Program-made: the position numbers and the translations under genes
In this document: one piece after another, positions 26,024 through 36,600 of the stretch
How positions within the stretch are numbered: the stretch's first letter is position 1
How the letters are laid out: each line of letters starts with the position of its first letter
Assembly (NCBI GenBank): GCA_963704835.1
Contig: CAVPHW010000006.1
Coordinates: 1 to 64,000, forward strand
Source of the DNA: GCA-2746605 sp963704835
GTDB lineage: Bacteria > Bacteroidota > Ignavibacteria > Ignavibacteriales > Melioribacteraceae
DNA length: 64,000 nt
Direction of reading: 5' to 3'
The notes under the pieces: generated by a model
What the model was told of the DNA's origin: nothing
The model's input: the letters and a program-made list of their open reading frames with translations, nothing else
Database searches by the model: none

Positions 26024-26464
26024 ATGAAAAACAAATTAATATTCGGACTTGTACTCGCATTATTTTTAACATCGGTAACATTCGCTCAAGTTGAAAATAC
26101 AGTTAAAGAAACGAAAGTGAAAATTGATAAAACTATAAAAAAAGTGGATGGTGTGAAAGAGTCAGCAAAAGAAGTTACATCTGAAGTTAAGGAATCTTGC
26201 TCAACTGAGGAAATGAAAGCTTGTTGCGCATCTGAATTAAAAGAGGCTGGTGTTTCTAAAATGGCTCATGGAAAAGATTGCAAATGTGAAGGTTGTTCAA
26301 AAGGTCATAAAATGGGCAAAGAGGTGAAAGAAATGAAAGAAGCTCACTCCGCTAGTTGTACTTGTGGTGGATGTAAAACAAAAGCAACTGAAATGCATAA
26401 AGAGCACAAAGATAAAAAAGAACATGGTGAGAATTGTTCATGCGATGGTTGTAAAAAATCTTAG
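26024..26464 (+). CDS. Secreted Cys-rich protein with three C-x-C-x-x-C motifs
   Basis: 146 aa from the ATG at 26024, which has AAGGAG 11 bases upstream; the frame extends further upstream without a better start. A signal peptide (KLIFGLVLALFLTSVTFAQ) is followed by a Lys/Glu-rich helical region (residues about 20-65), a C-C pair (KACCAS), and three repeats of the form C-x-C-x-G-C: DCKCEGCSKG, SCTCGGCKTK and NCSCDGCKKS. These are interleaved with His-rich Lys-rich stretches (HKMGK, MHKEHKDKKEHG). The spacing suggests metal binding (Cu, Zn or Fe-S) outside the cytoplasm. I know no named family; metallothionein-like is an analogy only. A strong terminator follows. Confidence 0.75.
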   Translation: MKNKLIFGLVLALFLTSVTFAQVENTVKETKVKIDKTIKKVDGVKESAKEVTSEVKESCSTEEMKACCASELKEAGVSKMAHGKDCKCEGCSKGHKMGKEVKEMKEAHSASCTCGGCKTKATEMHKEHKDKKEHGENCSCDGCKKS

Positions 26465-26490
26465 ATTTTCACTCCAACGAAAATTTTAAA

Positions 26491-26518
26491 TAGTCCGGTT
26501 CTTCCGGACTATTTTTTT
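26491..26518 (+). terminator. Rho-independent terminator of the Cys-rich protein gene
   Basis: Stem TAGTCCGG (26491-26498) with CCGGACTA (26504-26511), 5-base loop, followed by a run of seven T. It begins 27 bp after the stop codon. Confidence 0.92.
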
Positions 26519-26645
26519 ATTGTATCAGCTGACTTCACATAAATTACTTACTGAGTTAAAATCTTCTAGAACTAAATCACCCATTTTATATTAATAATCC
26601 TTTTATTATTTTATAATAACAAAATGTTAACTAAAGAGATATGAC

Positions 26646-29024
26646 ATGAATGATTTTGAAAAACTTGGTGCCTTTTATTTAGGCAAAATTTATGATGACC
26701 AAACTAAAAAAACAAAAGATGAACTTGTTTTATATGATTCTAAGGATTTAACAACCCATGCTGTTTGCGTTGGTATGACTGGTAGCGGAAAAACCGGACT
26801 CTGCATTTCTTTATTAGAAGAAGCTGCTATTGATCATATTCCCTCTTTGGTAATTGATCCAAAAGGTGATATTACAAATTTGCTATTAACTTTTCCTGAT
26901 CTTAAGGGAGAGGATTTCTTACCATGGATTAATAAATCTGATGCAAACAGAAAAGGAATCACTGAAGAAGAATTTGCTGATTCACAAGCTCAATTATGGA
27001 AAAAGGGTTTGAATGATTGGGGACAAGATGGTGAGCGAATAAAAATGCTAAAAGACACATCTGAATTTACCATCTATACTCCAGGCAGTAATGCTGGCGT
27101 TCCAATTTCGATCTTAGATTCATTTAAAGCACCAACAGCTGAAGTATTAGATGATGGCGATCTCTTTGGAGATCAAATATCTTCAACAGCAGCAAGTTTA
27201 TTGGGCTTACTGGGAATTGATGCCGATCCATTAAAAAGTAAAGAGCATATATTACTTTCAAATATTTTGCAGTTTCATTGGGCTGGCAGTAAAGATTTGG
27301 ATCTACCGACTATTATCCAGAATGTTCAAACTCCCCCATTCTCTAAAATTGGTGTATTTGATATTGAATCATTTTACCCCGAGAAGGAAAGATTTGAACT
27401 TGCCATGCAATTAAACAATATTCTTTCTGCACCTGGGTTTCAGACTTGGTTAACAGGAGACCCATTAGACATAGATAAACTTTTGTATAGTGAAACCGGA
27501 AAAACAAAAACTTCAATATTTTACATTGCACATCTTTCAGATGCAGAGCGAATGTTTTTTGCTTCACTCCTTCTCAATCAATTATTGAGTTGGATGAGAA
27601 CTCAATCCGGAACAACCAGCTTGCGAGCTTTATTATATGTTGATGAAATTTTTGGATATTTGCCTCCAGTTGCAAATCCACCTTCAAAAAAACCATTCTT
27701 AACTTTACTTAAGCAAGCAAGAGCATATGGCATTGGTTTGGTATTAGCTACCCAAAACCCAGTTGATCTAGATTACAAAAGTCTTTCAAATGCCGGAACT
27801 TGGTTTATCGGCAGACTTCAAACTGAACGAGATAGAATGCGTGTTCTCGATGGTTTAGAAGGAGCAACGCTAGAAGGTGGTGGTAAATTTGATAGATCTG
27901 CAATTGATAAATTATTATCCAATCTTGATAAGAGAGTTTTCCTATTACATAATGTTCATGAACCACATCCAATATTATTTAACACACGATGGGCAATGTC
28001 TTATTTAAGAGGCCCGCTTACCAGAACTCAAATTAAAAGTCTAGTTAAATCCACTAGACAAGTTACTAAGCAAGAGTCAAGTGTTGAGAATGTTACTAAT
28101 TCAAGTTCAATTTTTGTTAGTTCATTACCAAAGGAAATTAAACCTCTATTCTTAAATAGAGAAATTTCTGATCTTAATGATTCTTCAGTGAAGAACAAAC
28201 CATATATTTTTGCACAAGCTGATATAAGGTTTTACGATAGAACCAAAAAAATTGATTATCAAAAATCGGCGAAGTTTTTAGCTCCAGTAACAAGCAATGT
28301 TATTGCTGTTAAATGGGATGAATGTCTCGAGGTTAATTTTGGTGAAAACCTTTTACAGAAAACAGCTAAAGTAAATCTTCCTTTCAATGAAGTTCCTACG
28401 GCTGCAAGAAACATCAAAAATTATTCATCATGGCTAAAATTCTTTGAGGATTATTTAAGCAATGATTATTATCTAGAAGTATTCCATAGTCCAGATATGA
28501 AAATAACCTCTGAACCATTTGAGAGTGCAAGGGATTTTAAGATAAGATTAACTCAGCTAACTAGAGAAGAGAGGGATTCTGCTATTGCTAAATTAAAAGA
28601 AAAATATGAACGCAGAACTAAAAGTATTGAAGGTAGAATTTTAAGAGCAGAGGAAAAAATTGAAAGAGAAAAATCACAGTCATCCCAAGTAAAATTTCAG
28701 ACTGCAATTTCAATTGGTTCCACTATTCTTGGAGCATTATTTGGTAGAAAGGCAATAAGCACAACAACAATAAGTAAAGCAGGAACTGCAATGAAATCAG
28801 CTGGACGCGCAATGAAAGAGTCTGGCGATGTTTCAAGAGCAAAAGATGGTTTAGAAGCGCATAATCAAGATTTAATTGACCTTCAGGATAAACTTCAGGA
28901 TGAATTAAATGTCCTCCAAGATCAATTTGATTTATCAATTGAGCAATTGGAGACTGTTAAAATCAGACCACAAAAATCTAATATTTCAGTCAAATTATTT
29001 AATTTTGTTTGGATTCCTAACTGA
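26646..29024 (+). CDS. HerA-like ATPase (DUF853/DUF87 type) with coiled-coil tail
   Basis: 792 aa. An FtsK/HerA-class P-loop ATPase: Walker A GMTGSGKTGL at about 44-53, VIDPKGDITNLL shortly after, Walker B LLYVDEIFGYLPP at about 330-342, then ARAYGIGLVLATQNPVDLDY (sensor region) and WFIGRLQTERDRMRVLDGL with the arginine finger. The C-terminal 150 residues hold two coiled coils around a Gly/Ala-rich hydrophobic hairpin (ISIGSTILGALFGRKAIS) that could sit in a membrane. The family is usually annotated as helicase HerA-like; no NurA nuclease gene is adjacent, so a role in end resection is not supported. The function is uncertain. Confidence 0.85.
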   Translation: MNDFEKLGAFYLGKIYDDQTKKTKDELVLYDSKDLTTHAVCVGMTGSGKTGLCISLLEEAAIDHIPSLVIDPKGDITNLLLTFPDLKGEDFLPWINKSDANRKGITEEEFADSQAQLWKKGLNDWGQDGERIKMLKDTSEFTIYTPGSNAGVPISILDSFKAPTAEVLDDGDLFGDQISSTAASLLGLLGIDADPLKSKEHILLSNILQFHWAGSKDLDLPTIIQNVQTPPFSKIGVFDIESFYPEKERFELAMQLNNILSAPGFQTWLTGDPLDIDKLLYSETGKTKTSIFYIAHLSDAERMFFASLLLNQLLSWMRTQSGTTSLRALLYVDEIFGYLPPVANPPSKKPFLTLLKQARAYGIGLVLATQNPVDLDYKSLSNAGTWFIGRLQTERDRMRVLDGLEGATLEGGGKFDRSAIDKLLSNLDKRVFLLHNVHEPHPILFNTRWAMSYLRGPLTRTQIKSLVKSTRQVTKQESSVENVTNSSSIFVSSLPKEIKPLFLNREISDLNDSSVKNKPYIFAQADIRFYDRTKKIDYQKSAKFLAPVTSNVIAVKWDECLEVNFGENLLQKTAKVNLPFNEVPTAARNIKNYSSWLKFFEDYLSNDYYLEVFHSPDMKITSEPFESARDFKIRLTQLTREERDSAIAKLKEKYERRTKSIEGRILRAEEKIEREKSQSSQVKFQTAISIGSTILGALFGRKAISTTTISKAGTAMKSAGRAMKESGDVSRAKDGLEAHNQDLIDLQDKLQDELNVLQDQFDLSIEQLETVKIRPQKSNISVKLFNFVWIPN

Positions 29025-29106
29025 CAGTGAAGATCTTTCTTCAATAAAGGAAATAGATATTATCTAAAAAGGCTTAATTTGTTATAATCAAGGTAGTTGT
29101 ATATAT

Positions 29107-29128
29107 TTACGTGATTTATATCACATTA
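29107..29128 (+). promoter_or_regulatory. CRP/FNR-like operator upstream of the DUF3078 gene
   Basis: GTGATTTATATCAC (29111-29124) is a GTGA-N6-TCAC palindrome matching the core of CRP/FNR-superfamily sites, 39 bp before the start codon of the DUF3078 gene. The spacing would suit either activation or repression. Regulator unknown. Confidence 0.45.
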
Positions 29129-29162
29129 ATAATTTGTACAATTTAAAAAGATTGGAGAAAAA

Positions 29163-30013
29163 ATGAAGTTCAATTTACTCATATTGTTGTTAATCTCATC
29201 CACACTTTTGTTTTCTGAAGATGCAAAGAAAGATAGCGTAGTTCAGAAAACTTGGCTTCCGGTAGGAGTAGCCGGCTTAAATATTAGTCAAATAGCATTA
29301 GAAAATTGGTCACAAGGTGGTGAAGATGCTTTAGCTTTTACTTTGTTTGGTAATTTTGGATTGGACTATTTTGATAATCCTTGGTCATTTACAAATAAAC
29401 TTAAACTTGCTTTTGGTAGAACTAAAATTGGTTCAGATGATTTTAGAACAACTGATAACGAAATATTTCTTAGAAGACCTTTTAACATACAATGCGGGCT
29501 GGTTTGCCGACCCTTACGTTAGCAATACTTTTAGAACAGTTATTGTTGATGGCTTTGATTACAGCAAAGACCCAAAATTACAAATCGCATCTTTCTTTGA
29601 TCCTGGTTATTTAATGCAATCAATTGGTTTAGCTTATAAAGTTTCAAGTAATTTCACAACGAGACTTGGATTTGGATTTCAAGAAACTTTCACAAATAAA
29701 CTACGTTGGTTATTCGGATGATTTAGAAACATTAGAAGTTGAAAAATTCAAATTTGATACTGGTGTTGAATCTGTAACAAGTGCAAATTTTAAGCTTGAC
29801 GATAATTTATTATACACAAGTGAACTAAGATTATTTGGGACATTTAATGCATTAGATGTTTGGGATGTTAGATGGGATAATGTTATAACTGCACAAATAA
29901 GTAAATTGGTAAATGTTAATTTAAATGTTTTATTGATTTACGACGAAGACCAAGTTAAGAGAACACAATTAAAGGAAGCTTTGCAAATTGGGCTAACTTA
30001 TGCTCTATTTTAA
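29163..30013 (+). CDS. DUF3078 outer-membrane protein, two frameshifts
   Basis: Three consecutive frames (29163-29522, 29347-29721, 29666-30013) together encode a DUF3078 protein of about 283 aa. A signal peptide is followed by the family opening (GVAGLNISQIALENWSQGGE, with N-x-S-Q and W-S-Q-G-G), then FTNKLKLAFGRTK, and after the first break DLLTYNAGWFADPYVSNTFR and FFDPGYLMQSIGLAYK. After the second break come INYVGYSDDLETLEVE and a typical C-terminal strand ending in ALQIGLTYALF with terminal Phe. Breaks are at about 29480 and 29695. A SD site (GGAG) precedes the ATG. Outer-membrane barrel of unknown cargo. MscL follows 29 bp later. Confidence 0.82.
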
Positions 30014-30042
30014 TTATTACAAAAATATAGGAGAATATTTAT

Positions 30043-30441
30043 ATGAGTATGATGAAAGAATTTAAACAATTTGCCATGAAAGGAAATGTAATTGATATGG
30101 CAGTCGGTATTGTAATTGGTGGTGCATTCGGCAAAATAGTAAGTTCGCTGGTTCAGGATGTTATTATGCCTCCAATTGGCGTATTGTTAAGCGGTGTTGA
30201 TTTTACCCAATTGGGTTTTCAGATCAAAGAAGCTACAGACGTTTCCGAGGCAGTTATAATTAAGTATGGAATGTTCCTCAATACTGTTATTGAATTTGTA
30301 ATTATTGCCTTTGCAATTTTCATGGTAATTAAAGGTATCAATTCTATGAAAAAGAAAGAAGAAGCTGCACCTGCAGCACCACCTGCTCCATCAAAAGAGG
30401 AAGTTCTTCTTGGAGAGATCAGGGATTTATTAAAAAAATAA
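30043..30441 (+). CDS. mscL: Large-conductance mechanosensitive channel
   Basis: 132 aa. An inner-membrane pentameric channel that opens under osmotic downshock. FKQFAMKGNVIDMAVGIVIG at the N-terminus, GAFGKIVSSLVQDVIMPPIG (TM1 gate region), and TM2 NTVIEFVIIAFAIFMVIKGI are diagnostic. A Pro/Ala-rich linker and the C-terminal helix EEVLLGEIRDLLKK complete it. AGGAG lies before the ATG. The OmpA-type gene starts 16 bp downstream, so both are probably co-transcribed. Confidence 0.97.
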   Translation: MSMMKEFKQFAMKGNVIDMAVGIVIGGAFGKIVSSLVQDVIMPPIGVLLSGVDFTQLGFQIKEATDVSEAVIIKYGMFLNTVIEFVIIAFAIFMVIKGINSMKKKEEAAPAAPPAPSKEEVLLGEIRDLLKK

Positions 30442-30457
30442 TTCATAGGAAACGCAT

Positions 30458-31996
30458 ATGTGTAGGAAATGTTTTTTCGTACTATTAATGGGTATATTAG
30501 GATTACTTAATTCTCCTAGCAACGCACAATTAAATGATTATCCGATAAAGTTTGGTATTAATGGTTCAGGATTAATCCCAGACACCGATTTTAAGAATGA
30601 TGATCTAAAGTTGTCTGCTATTGGAAGAGCCTTTTTGCGTATTAAAATAGTGGACTTATTCGATCTTGAGGCTGGTGCCGGTTATGGCAAACTCGCCGGT
30701 GATGATCCAAACAATGATTACTGGGAAACTACTTTAGTTCCTGCTGATGTAAGACTTTTGTTAAGCCCTTTTAATTCAAAATCCGTTAGTCCTTACGGAT
30801 ACGCTGGGATTGGATATGTAAAATGGCAGGTTGTTGATAAACCTACTTATCAAACTCCGGCTCCTGTTAAAGAAGATGGTGCAGATTTATATGCTCCCAT
30901 TGGTTTAGGAATCGAGATGAAAATAACTAACTCGCTCCTTCTGGATCTCTCGGGTGGCTTTAATTTTGTTTTTTCAGATGATATTAACTTCTATAACAAT
31001 ATAGATACTCCAACCGGAGGTTACAACGATGGTTTCTGGAATCTTGGATTAAGTCTAATTTTTACAGGGGAAGGTGGAAGTTCCGATTCCGATCGTGATG
31101 GTTTATCAAAAGATCAAGAAAATGAAATTGGCACAAACCCTAATTTGTCTGATTCTGATGGTGACGGATTGTCTGATGGTTTAGAGTTTTCACAATATAA
31201 TACTGACCCGTTAAACAAAGATAGTGATGGTGATGGATTATCTGATAATGACGAGATTAAAATTTATACAACAAATCCAAACCTTGTTGATACAGATAAA
31301 GATGGTATTAATGATGGCGATGAAGTTCTTACTTTTGAAACAGATCCTTTAAGAGAAGATTCTGATTTTGATGGATTGAATGATAAAATTGAAATTGAAG
31401 AAACTAAGACTAATCCTATAAAAGCAGATACAGATGGTGATGGCTTAAAAGATGGTGAAGAAATTGAGAAATATAAAACAGACCCTCTAAATTCGGATTC
31501 AGATAATGATGGAATTTATGATGGTGATGAAATCTTTAAGTATAATACAAACCCATTAAAAGCAGATACAGACAGTGGTACGGTTACTGATAAGGATGAA
31601 ATAAACAGAGGAACTAATCCATTAAATCCTGAAGACGATGTTGTTTTAGATATTACTGCTCCCGTTGTTCTTGAAGGAGTTACATTTGCATCTGGCAGTA
31701 CAGAACTAACTCCAGAAAGTGAAAAAATGTTATTGAAAGTACTAAATACACTAAACGCTTATCCTAATATTCATGTTGAAATAAGAGGATATACAGACAA
31801 TGTAGGTAGTGCATCATCAAATGCAACGCTTTCACAAAGAAGAGCAAATGCTGTAAAATTCTGGGTACTTAATAAAGGTATTCAACCTGAAAGAGTTGAA
31901 GCAAAGGGATATGGGATGGAAAATCCAATAGCTGATAATTCAACTAATGAAGGTCGCCGACTAAATCGTAGAATAGAATTTGTAAAAACTAAATAG
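30458..31996 (+). CDS. OmpA-family protein with thrombospondin type-3 repeats
   Basis: 512 aa. A signal peptide (to about residue 24, PSNAQ) is followed by an N-terminal barrel-type domain (residues about 28-200), then about eight Ca-binding TSP3 repeats (about 205-390; pattern DSDGDGLSDGxExxxYxTDP). The C-terminus is an OmpA peptidoglycan-binding domain (about 400-512; VEIRGYTDNVGSASSNATLS, QRRANAVKFWV and GRRLNRRIEFV). It probably links the outer membrane to the cell wall. A paralogue lies immediately downstream (32103-33546) and MscL upstream. A terminator follows. Confidence 0.93.
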   Translation: MCRKCFFVLLMGILGLLNSPSNAQLNDYPIKFGINGSGLIPDTDFKNDDLKLSAIGRAFLRIKIVDLFDLEAGAGYGKLAGDDPNNDYWETTLVPADVRLLLSPFNSKSVSPYGYAGIGYVKWQVVDKPTYQTPAPVKEDGADLYAPIGLGIEMKITNSLLLDLSGGFNFVFSDDINFYNNIDTPTGGYNDGFWNLGLSLIFTGEGGSSDSDRDGLSKDQENEIGTNPNLSDSDGDGLSDGLEFSQYNTDPLNKDSDGDGLSDNDEIKIYTTNPNLVDTDKDGINDGDEVLTFETDPLREDSDFDGLNDKIEIEETKTNPIKADTDGDGLKDGEEIEKYKTDPLNSDSDNDGIYDGDEIFKYNTNPLKADTDSGTVTDKDEINRGTNPLNPEDDVVLDITAPVVLEGVTFASGSTELTPESEKMLLKVLNTLNAYPNIHVEIRGYTDNVGSASSNATLSQRRANAVKFWVLNKGIQPERVEAKGYGMENPIADNSTNEGRRLNRRIEFVKTK

Positions 31997-32017
31997 TATT
32001 TATTTATGTTAACTTTT

Positions 32018-32056
32018 AAAACTTCTGCTATGCAAATAGTAGAAGTTTTTTATTTT
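32018..32056 (+). terminator. Terminator after the first OmpA/TSP3 gene
   Basis: AAAACTTCT (32018-32026) and AGAAGTTTT (32041-32049) form a stem, extended inward by CTAT/ATAG, and are followed by a T-rich run. Confidence 0.8.
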
Positions 32057-32102
32057 TAAATAGTTAAGAAATCTTCCCCAATCACTTACTTAAGATTTTA
32101 AT

Positions 32103-33546
32103 ATGAAAATTAAATTATTGTTGTTCTGGATTTTCATTTTAGCGCAATATTCACTTGGACAGATTACAGATTACTCAGTTAAATATGGAATACAAGGGCA
32201 CTTACTTATTCCAAATACTGAATTTGATAATAGTTCATATAGGTTATCTTTATTGGGGAGAGGATTTTTAAAATCTGAACTCTCATCTGAATTTGAAATA
32301 GAAATTGGTGCTGGCATTGGTATTCTTGCAGGAGATGATGAAATAAAAGAGAAATGGGAGACAAATCTTATTCCAATCGACTTAAGATTGCTTTTTAGTC
32401 CATTCACTTCAGAATATTATAGTCCATATGTATATACTGGAATTGGCTTACTTCGCTGGAATGTTGTTAAGCTTCCTAATGGAGAACAGGACAAGAAAAG
32501 TGGCTGGGATCCTTTCGTACCAATTGGTTTTGGATTAGAAATTAGATTGAACTCAGAATTAATTCTAGACATATCTGGTGATTACACATTCACTAATACT
32601 GATGAACTAAATAATTATGCAAATGGATTAGCTAGAGATGGATATTACAATTTTGGGGTTGGTTTTACTTTTGCTATCGGTGGTGGTTTAACAGACTATG
32701 ATAAAGATGGATTAACCAGAAATTTTGAAGAAGAGATTGGGACCAATCCAAATTTAATGGATTCTGATAAAGATGGATTAAGCGATGGAGAAGAACTTTT
32801 AAGATTTCAAACAAACCCTTTAGAGAACGACACTGATAAGGATGGTATAAATGATGGAGACGAAATAAGACTATACAACACTGATCCAAAAGCAATTGAT
32901 ACTGATGGAGATGGATTAAGTGATTATGAAGAAATAATAAACTATTTAACCAATCCAAATTCTAAAGATTCAGATGGTGATAACCTAAGCGATGGTAATG
33001 AATTAGATAGATACAAAACAAATCCAAATAAAACTGATACAGATGAAGATGGAATTCCAGATGGAGAAGAGGTAATAAATCTAAAATCAAATCCGTTGGA
33101 TATAAATGATCCTAATCCTCATAGTACAAAAAAAGAAAGATGATAAAATAATTTCCACCAAAAACGACATTGCAAATAATGAAGTGATAGATCAACTTTC
33201 TTTAACTGAACCTACCATATTGAGAGGAGTAAATTTTGTTTTAGAATCTGCAGAATTAACCAACGCTGCTGAAGAAAATCTTCTTACAACATTAAACACT
33301 CTTCAAAATAATCTAGAATTGAAAATTGAGATAAGGGGCTATACCGATAATACTGGGAATGAATATTCAAATTTGGCATTATCTGAAAAAAGAGCTCAAG
33401 TTGTAAGGGAATGGTTTGTAAAAAAAGGTATTGATTTTAGGAGAATGGTTGCAAAAGGTTTTGGAAGTACAAATCCTATTGGAGATAATAACACCGAACT
33501 TGGTAGAGAAAAAAATAGAAGGATTGAAATTTTAAAAATTGATTAA
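32103..33546 (+). CDS. OmpA-family protein with TSP3 repeats, paralogue, one frameshift
   Basis: Two frames (32103-33143 and 33106-33546) form one protein of about 480 aa, parallel to the upstream gene. They encode a signal peptide, a barrel-type N-terminal domain sharing the YGIxGxxLIPxTxFxN and GAGIGILAGDD-type segments, TSP3 repeats (DSDKDGLSDGEELLRFQTNP, DTDGDGLSDYEEIINY), and an OmpA C-terminal domain (KIEIRGYTDNTGNEYSNLAL, GREKNRRIEIL). The break is in an A7 run at about 33129. A tandem duplicate of the 30458-31996 gene is evident. A single A indel restores the frame. Confidence 0.86.
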
Positions 33547-33680
33547 AAGAATCCACTCTACTTTTTAGCATGCAAATGACTAATCATTTATAAGTTGTAC
33601 ACTGAATTAGTGTATAGGCAGTCACCAAAAATCTTTGTGTACAAGCATATTCTTTATTTGTGTCCTTCGTGGTTAATTTT

Positions 33681-36600
33681 TCATTTTAGCACAAACTCAA
33701 AGTCGTCATTATTATTTTCTGAGTTTATTGAGTAAACTTTCGTCTCTATTTTTTCCGGGAAGGATTTTAATTTAATTCTCTCAAGTTGAGTTTCATCAAT
33801 GAAAATTTCATAAGCACCGGGTTCAATTCCATATTTATAAAAACTTCCATCGCTCATTGTTTTAACAGTTATTGGTTCTTCAGAATTCACTTTCTTTAGA
33901 TAAATAGTTAAACCGGAAATTGGCAGTCTTTGGTTTTCTATTTCTTTGAATACAATTCCGGTTACAACTGCGGCTTCATAAAAAGGAATAGATATTTCTT
34001 TAAAATGATTTGGATCAGAAATAAAACTAAACTTCTGTATGCTTGGGAACCATATTGGGTTTTTACTTTTTTTATCAACTAGTTTAAGATCATATTTGGC
34101 ATAGGGTTCTAAATCAGTAATTGTTAAACTTCCATTATTGTTTATTCTCTTGGTCCCAATTGAATTTATTGACACATCCATATTATTTATTTCTGGTTCA
34201 TTTTTATCAAAAATACGATTATCATTTTGATCGAGGAAAAACCTAACTGCTGCAGCAGATTTTCCGACCATTCCCCTATTATGAAAATCCCACTCATCCA
34301 TTATTCTATTATAATTGATTGATCCTAGAATAGATTGTGAGAAAACACTTTTGGAAATATTTGTGTTCGATCTAAGGAATGGTAAATCAAAGACAATCCG
34401 TAATTGTGTATCTGAAAAAGAGTTTGAAAAATTAATATTATGAGAAATTTGTATTCTGTAGTCTTCCAATATTGTAGTTGCTAAAATTATATTAAAACTT
34501 TCAGCTTTATTCGAATTCATATTGTATATCAATCTTGAGTCTAAAATGTTTCCTCCAATAATACTGGAGGGGATATAAAAAGAATAGTTTAATCTAAAAT
34601 GTAAAAATGAATTTGAAAAACTGTTCTGACTAACAATGCTATAATAATCATACTCAATTGATGGACTAAAATTCTTATAATTATAAAATGCTCTCAACGA
34701 TAGATCATATCTTTTGAAATTTTCAAACTCTAACCTTTGCCCACTTACCAGCATGCTTAATAAGTTATCATTAATTGTAAACGGCAAAAACAGATTACCA
34801 TCAATCTCACTTTTTATTTTTGTTGGATTTAATTTTGAGTTTTCCTCGAATATTTTTGTTGCAACATTAAAATTAGCCAGATCACTAAATACAGAATTTA
34901 GCTCAAACTCGTAAAACGCATTTGGTGCAATTGTGAGATTAGTGTTATAGCCTTCTAAATATCTTACTCTCGTCTTTGCATACAAGGACGAATTATTAAA
35001 ATCATTAGTAAAAACATCAGTGCCAATCTCAGCAGTTAGCCAGTCATTTACCCCATATGCAGCTGAAGTCTGTACTAGATTTTCATCAACCGATATTAAT
35101 TGTCCAAAATTTATTGAGTAGTCCCATTGATCTGTAGGCAGTTGAGCGTTTGGAATTTGATACATTTTTCTCTCTAGCTTAGTTTCACCATTTAACCCAT
35201 ATTGGCGAAGTTCAACTTGAGTTGTTCCATAACTAAAAGGAAGATAGAATTGATAATTACCTTTTTCATCAGCTTGGACAATATCAACTAGTGTATTATT
35301 ATGATATACTTCAATTTTCCAAAAAGGATTTGTAGCCTCTTCCAATACTCTTTTTCCAAAATATCGTCTTGATTCTAAAGGCTCATTTGAAACACTCACT
35401 CCTCTGAATTCATATGATTGTAGACCTTGAGCACTATTATTGCCTAATGAAACACTACTGATTTTTCTATTATTTAGAAATGCATATCTCCATCTGTAGT
35501 CGGTCTGGTTAAACAGAAGTTTGTTCTGAAAGATTGAATACTGAGAAAAAACTTGAGCATCTCCTCCAAATAATTCTGAACCCAATCCCATGTTAAAAAA
35601 ATAATAAGGCTGCTCCTCTTTGACGAAATTACCTGTTAATGCATAGTCAAAAAAACCTGGAGCAAAATCGTTTCTGCTTCTATCAAACACTAGTGGAAAT
35701 TCATTATCTATATAGGAAGCTTTTAAATTGCTGACTTTTTTTTCATTAATTAATCGTTCAACCATTGGGAGTTCTTTCTTAGAAGAAAACTTCAAACTCA
35801 TATCTCTAAGATTGATATCAATTGTTGCTCCAATTACCTTTTCAATAATATCTTTCTTAAGGAAATAATCAATGTCACCAACAATAAAATCATTTTTAGT
35901 AATTTGATTTGAAACTCCATTTACACTAATTTCTTCATCTGTTAGATTAACGGAATTTTGATTTTCTGATTCATAGAGACTTGTTACAGTTATTACTTTA
36001 TCCTCAGAATCAAACACATTCTGAACCTGAATGAGTGAAAGAAATTCTAAAAAAGGAAGATAAACAACATCACTTTTATACTTTGCGACCAGCATTTCAT
36101 CAATAATACTTGAATATTTAAACCGAAGTATCAGTTCATCTACCGAACTATCTTCCAGCTTAATACTTTCATCCTTTACGATAGAAAAATAATAGTATTC
36201 TGTATATTCTCCCCACTCTTCAAAACTTTTGTTTCTTAATTTCCATCTATAATTATTGTACCCTTTAAGATTATTTGGATTAATATTGTAGACAGTATCT
36301 GAAATAATTGTATCAACAATTGAAAAATATTCATCTCCAAAAATCTTTGATGCGTTTATTCCCTCAATAATTAATTGAAACTCATTTAATTCGGAGTTCT
36401 TATTCCAGCTTAAGCTATAATTCTGATCTTTATTTTTTTCAGTTTTTATAATCAAATTATTCTTACTTATTATCACCGGTGGTAATTTTTGTTCAACATT
36501 GCGAACTGTTTTAACTTTTACACGATTAAATAATTCGTTTTCCTTTATTGTAAAAAAGGATTGCTTAGAATAATTGCTATTTCCAAGGCTACTAATTGCT

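Noticed and set aside
26646..29024. HerA-NurA DNA end-resection pair or defence island
   Set aside because: No nuclease or other defence gene lies next to it; neighbours are envelope genes.
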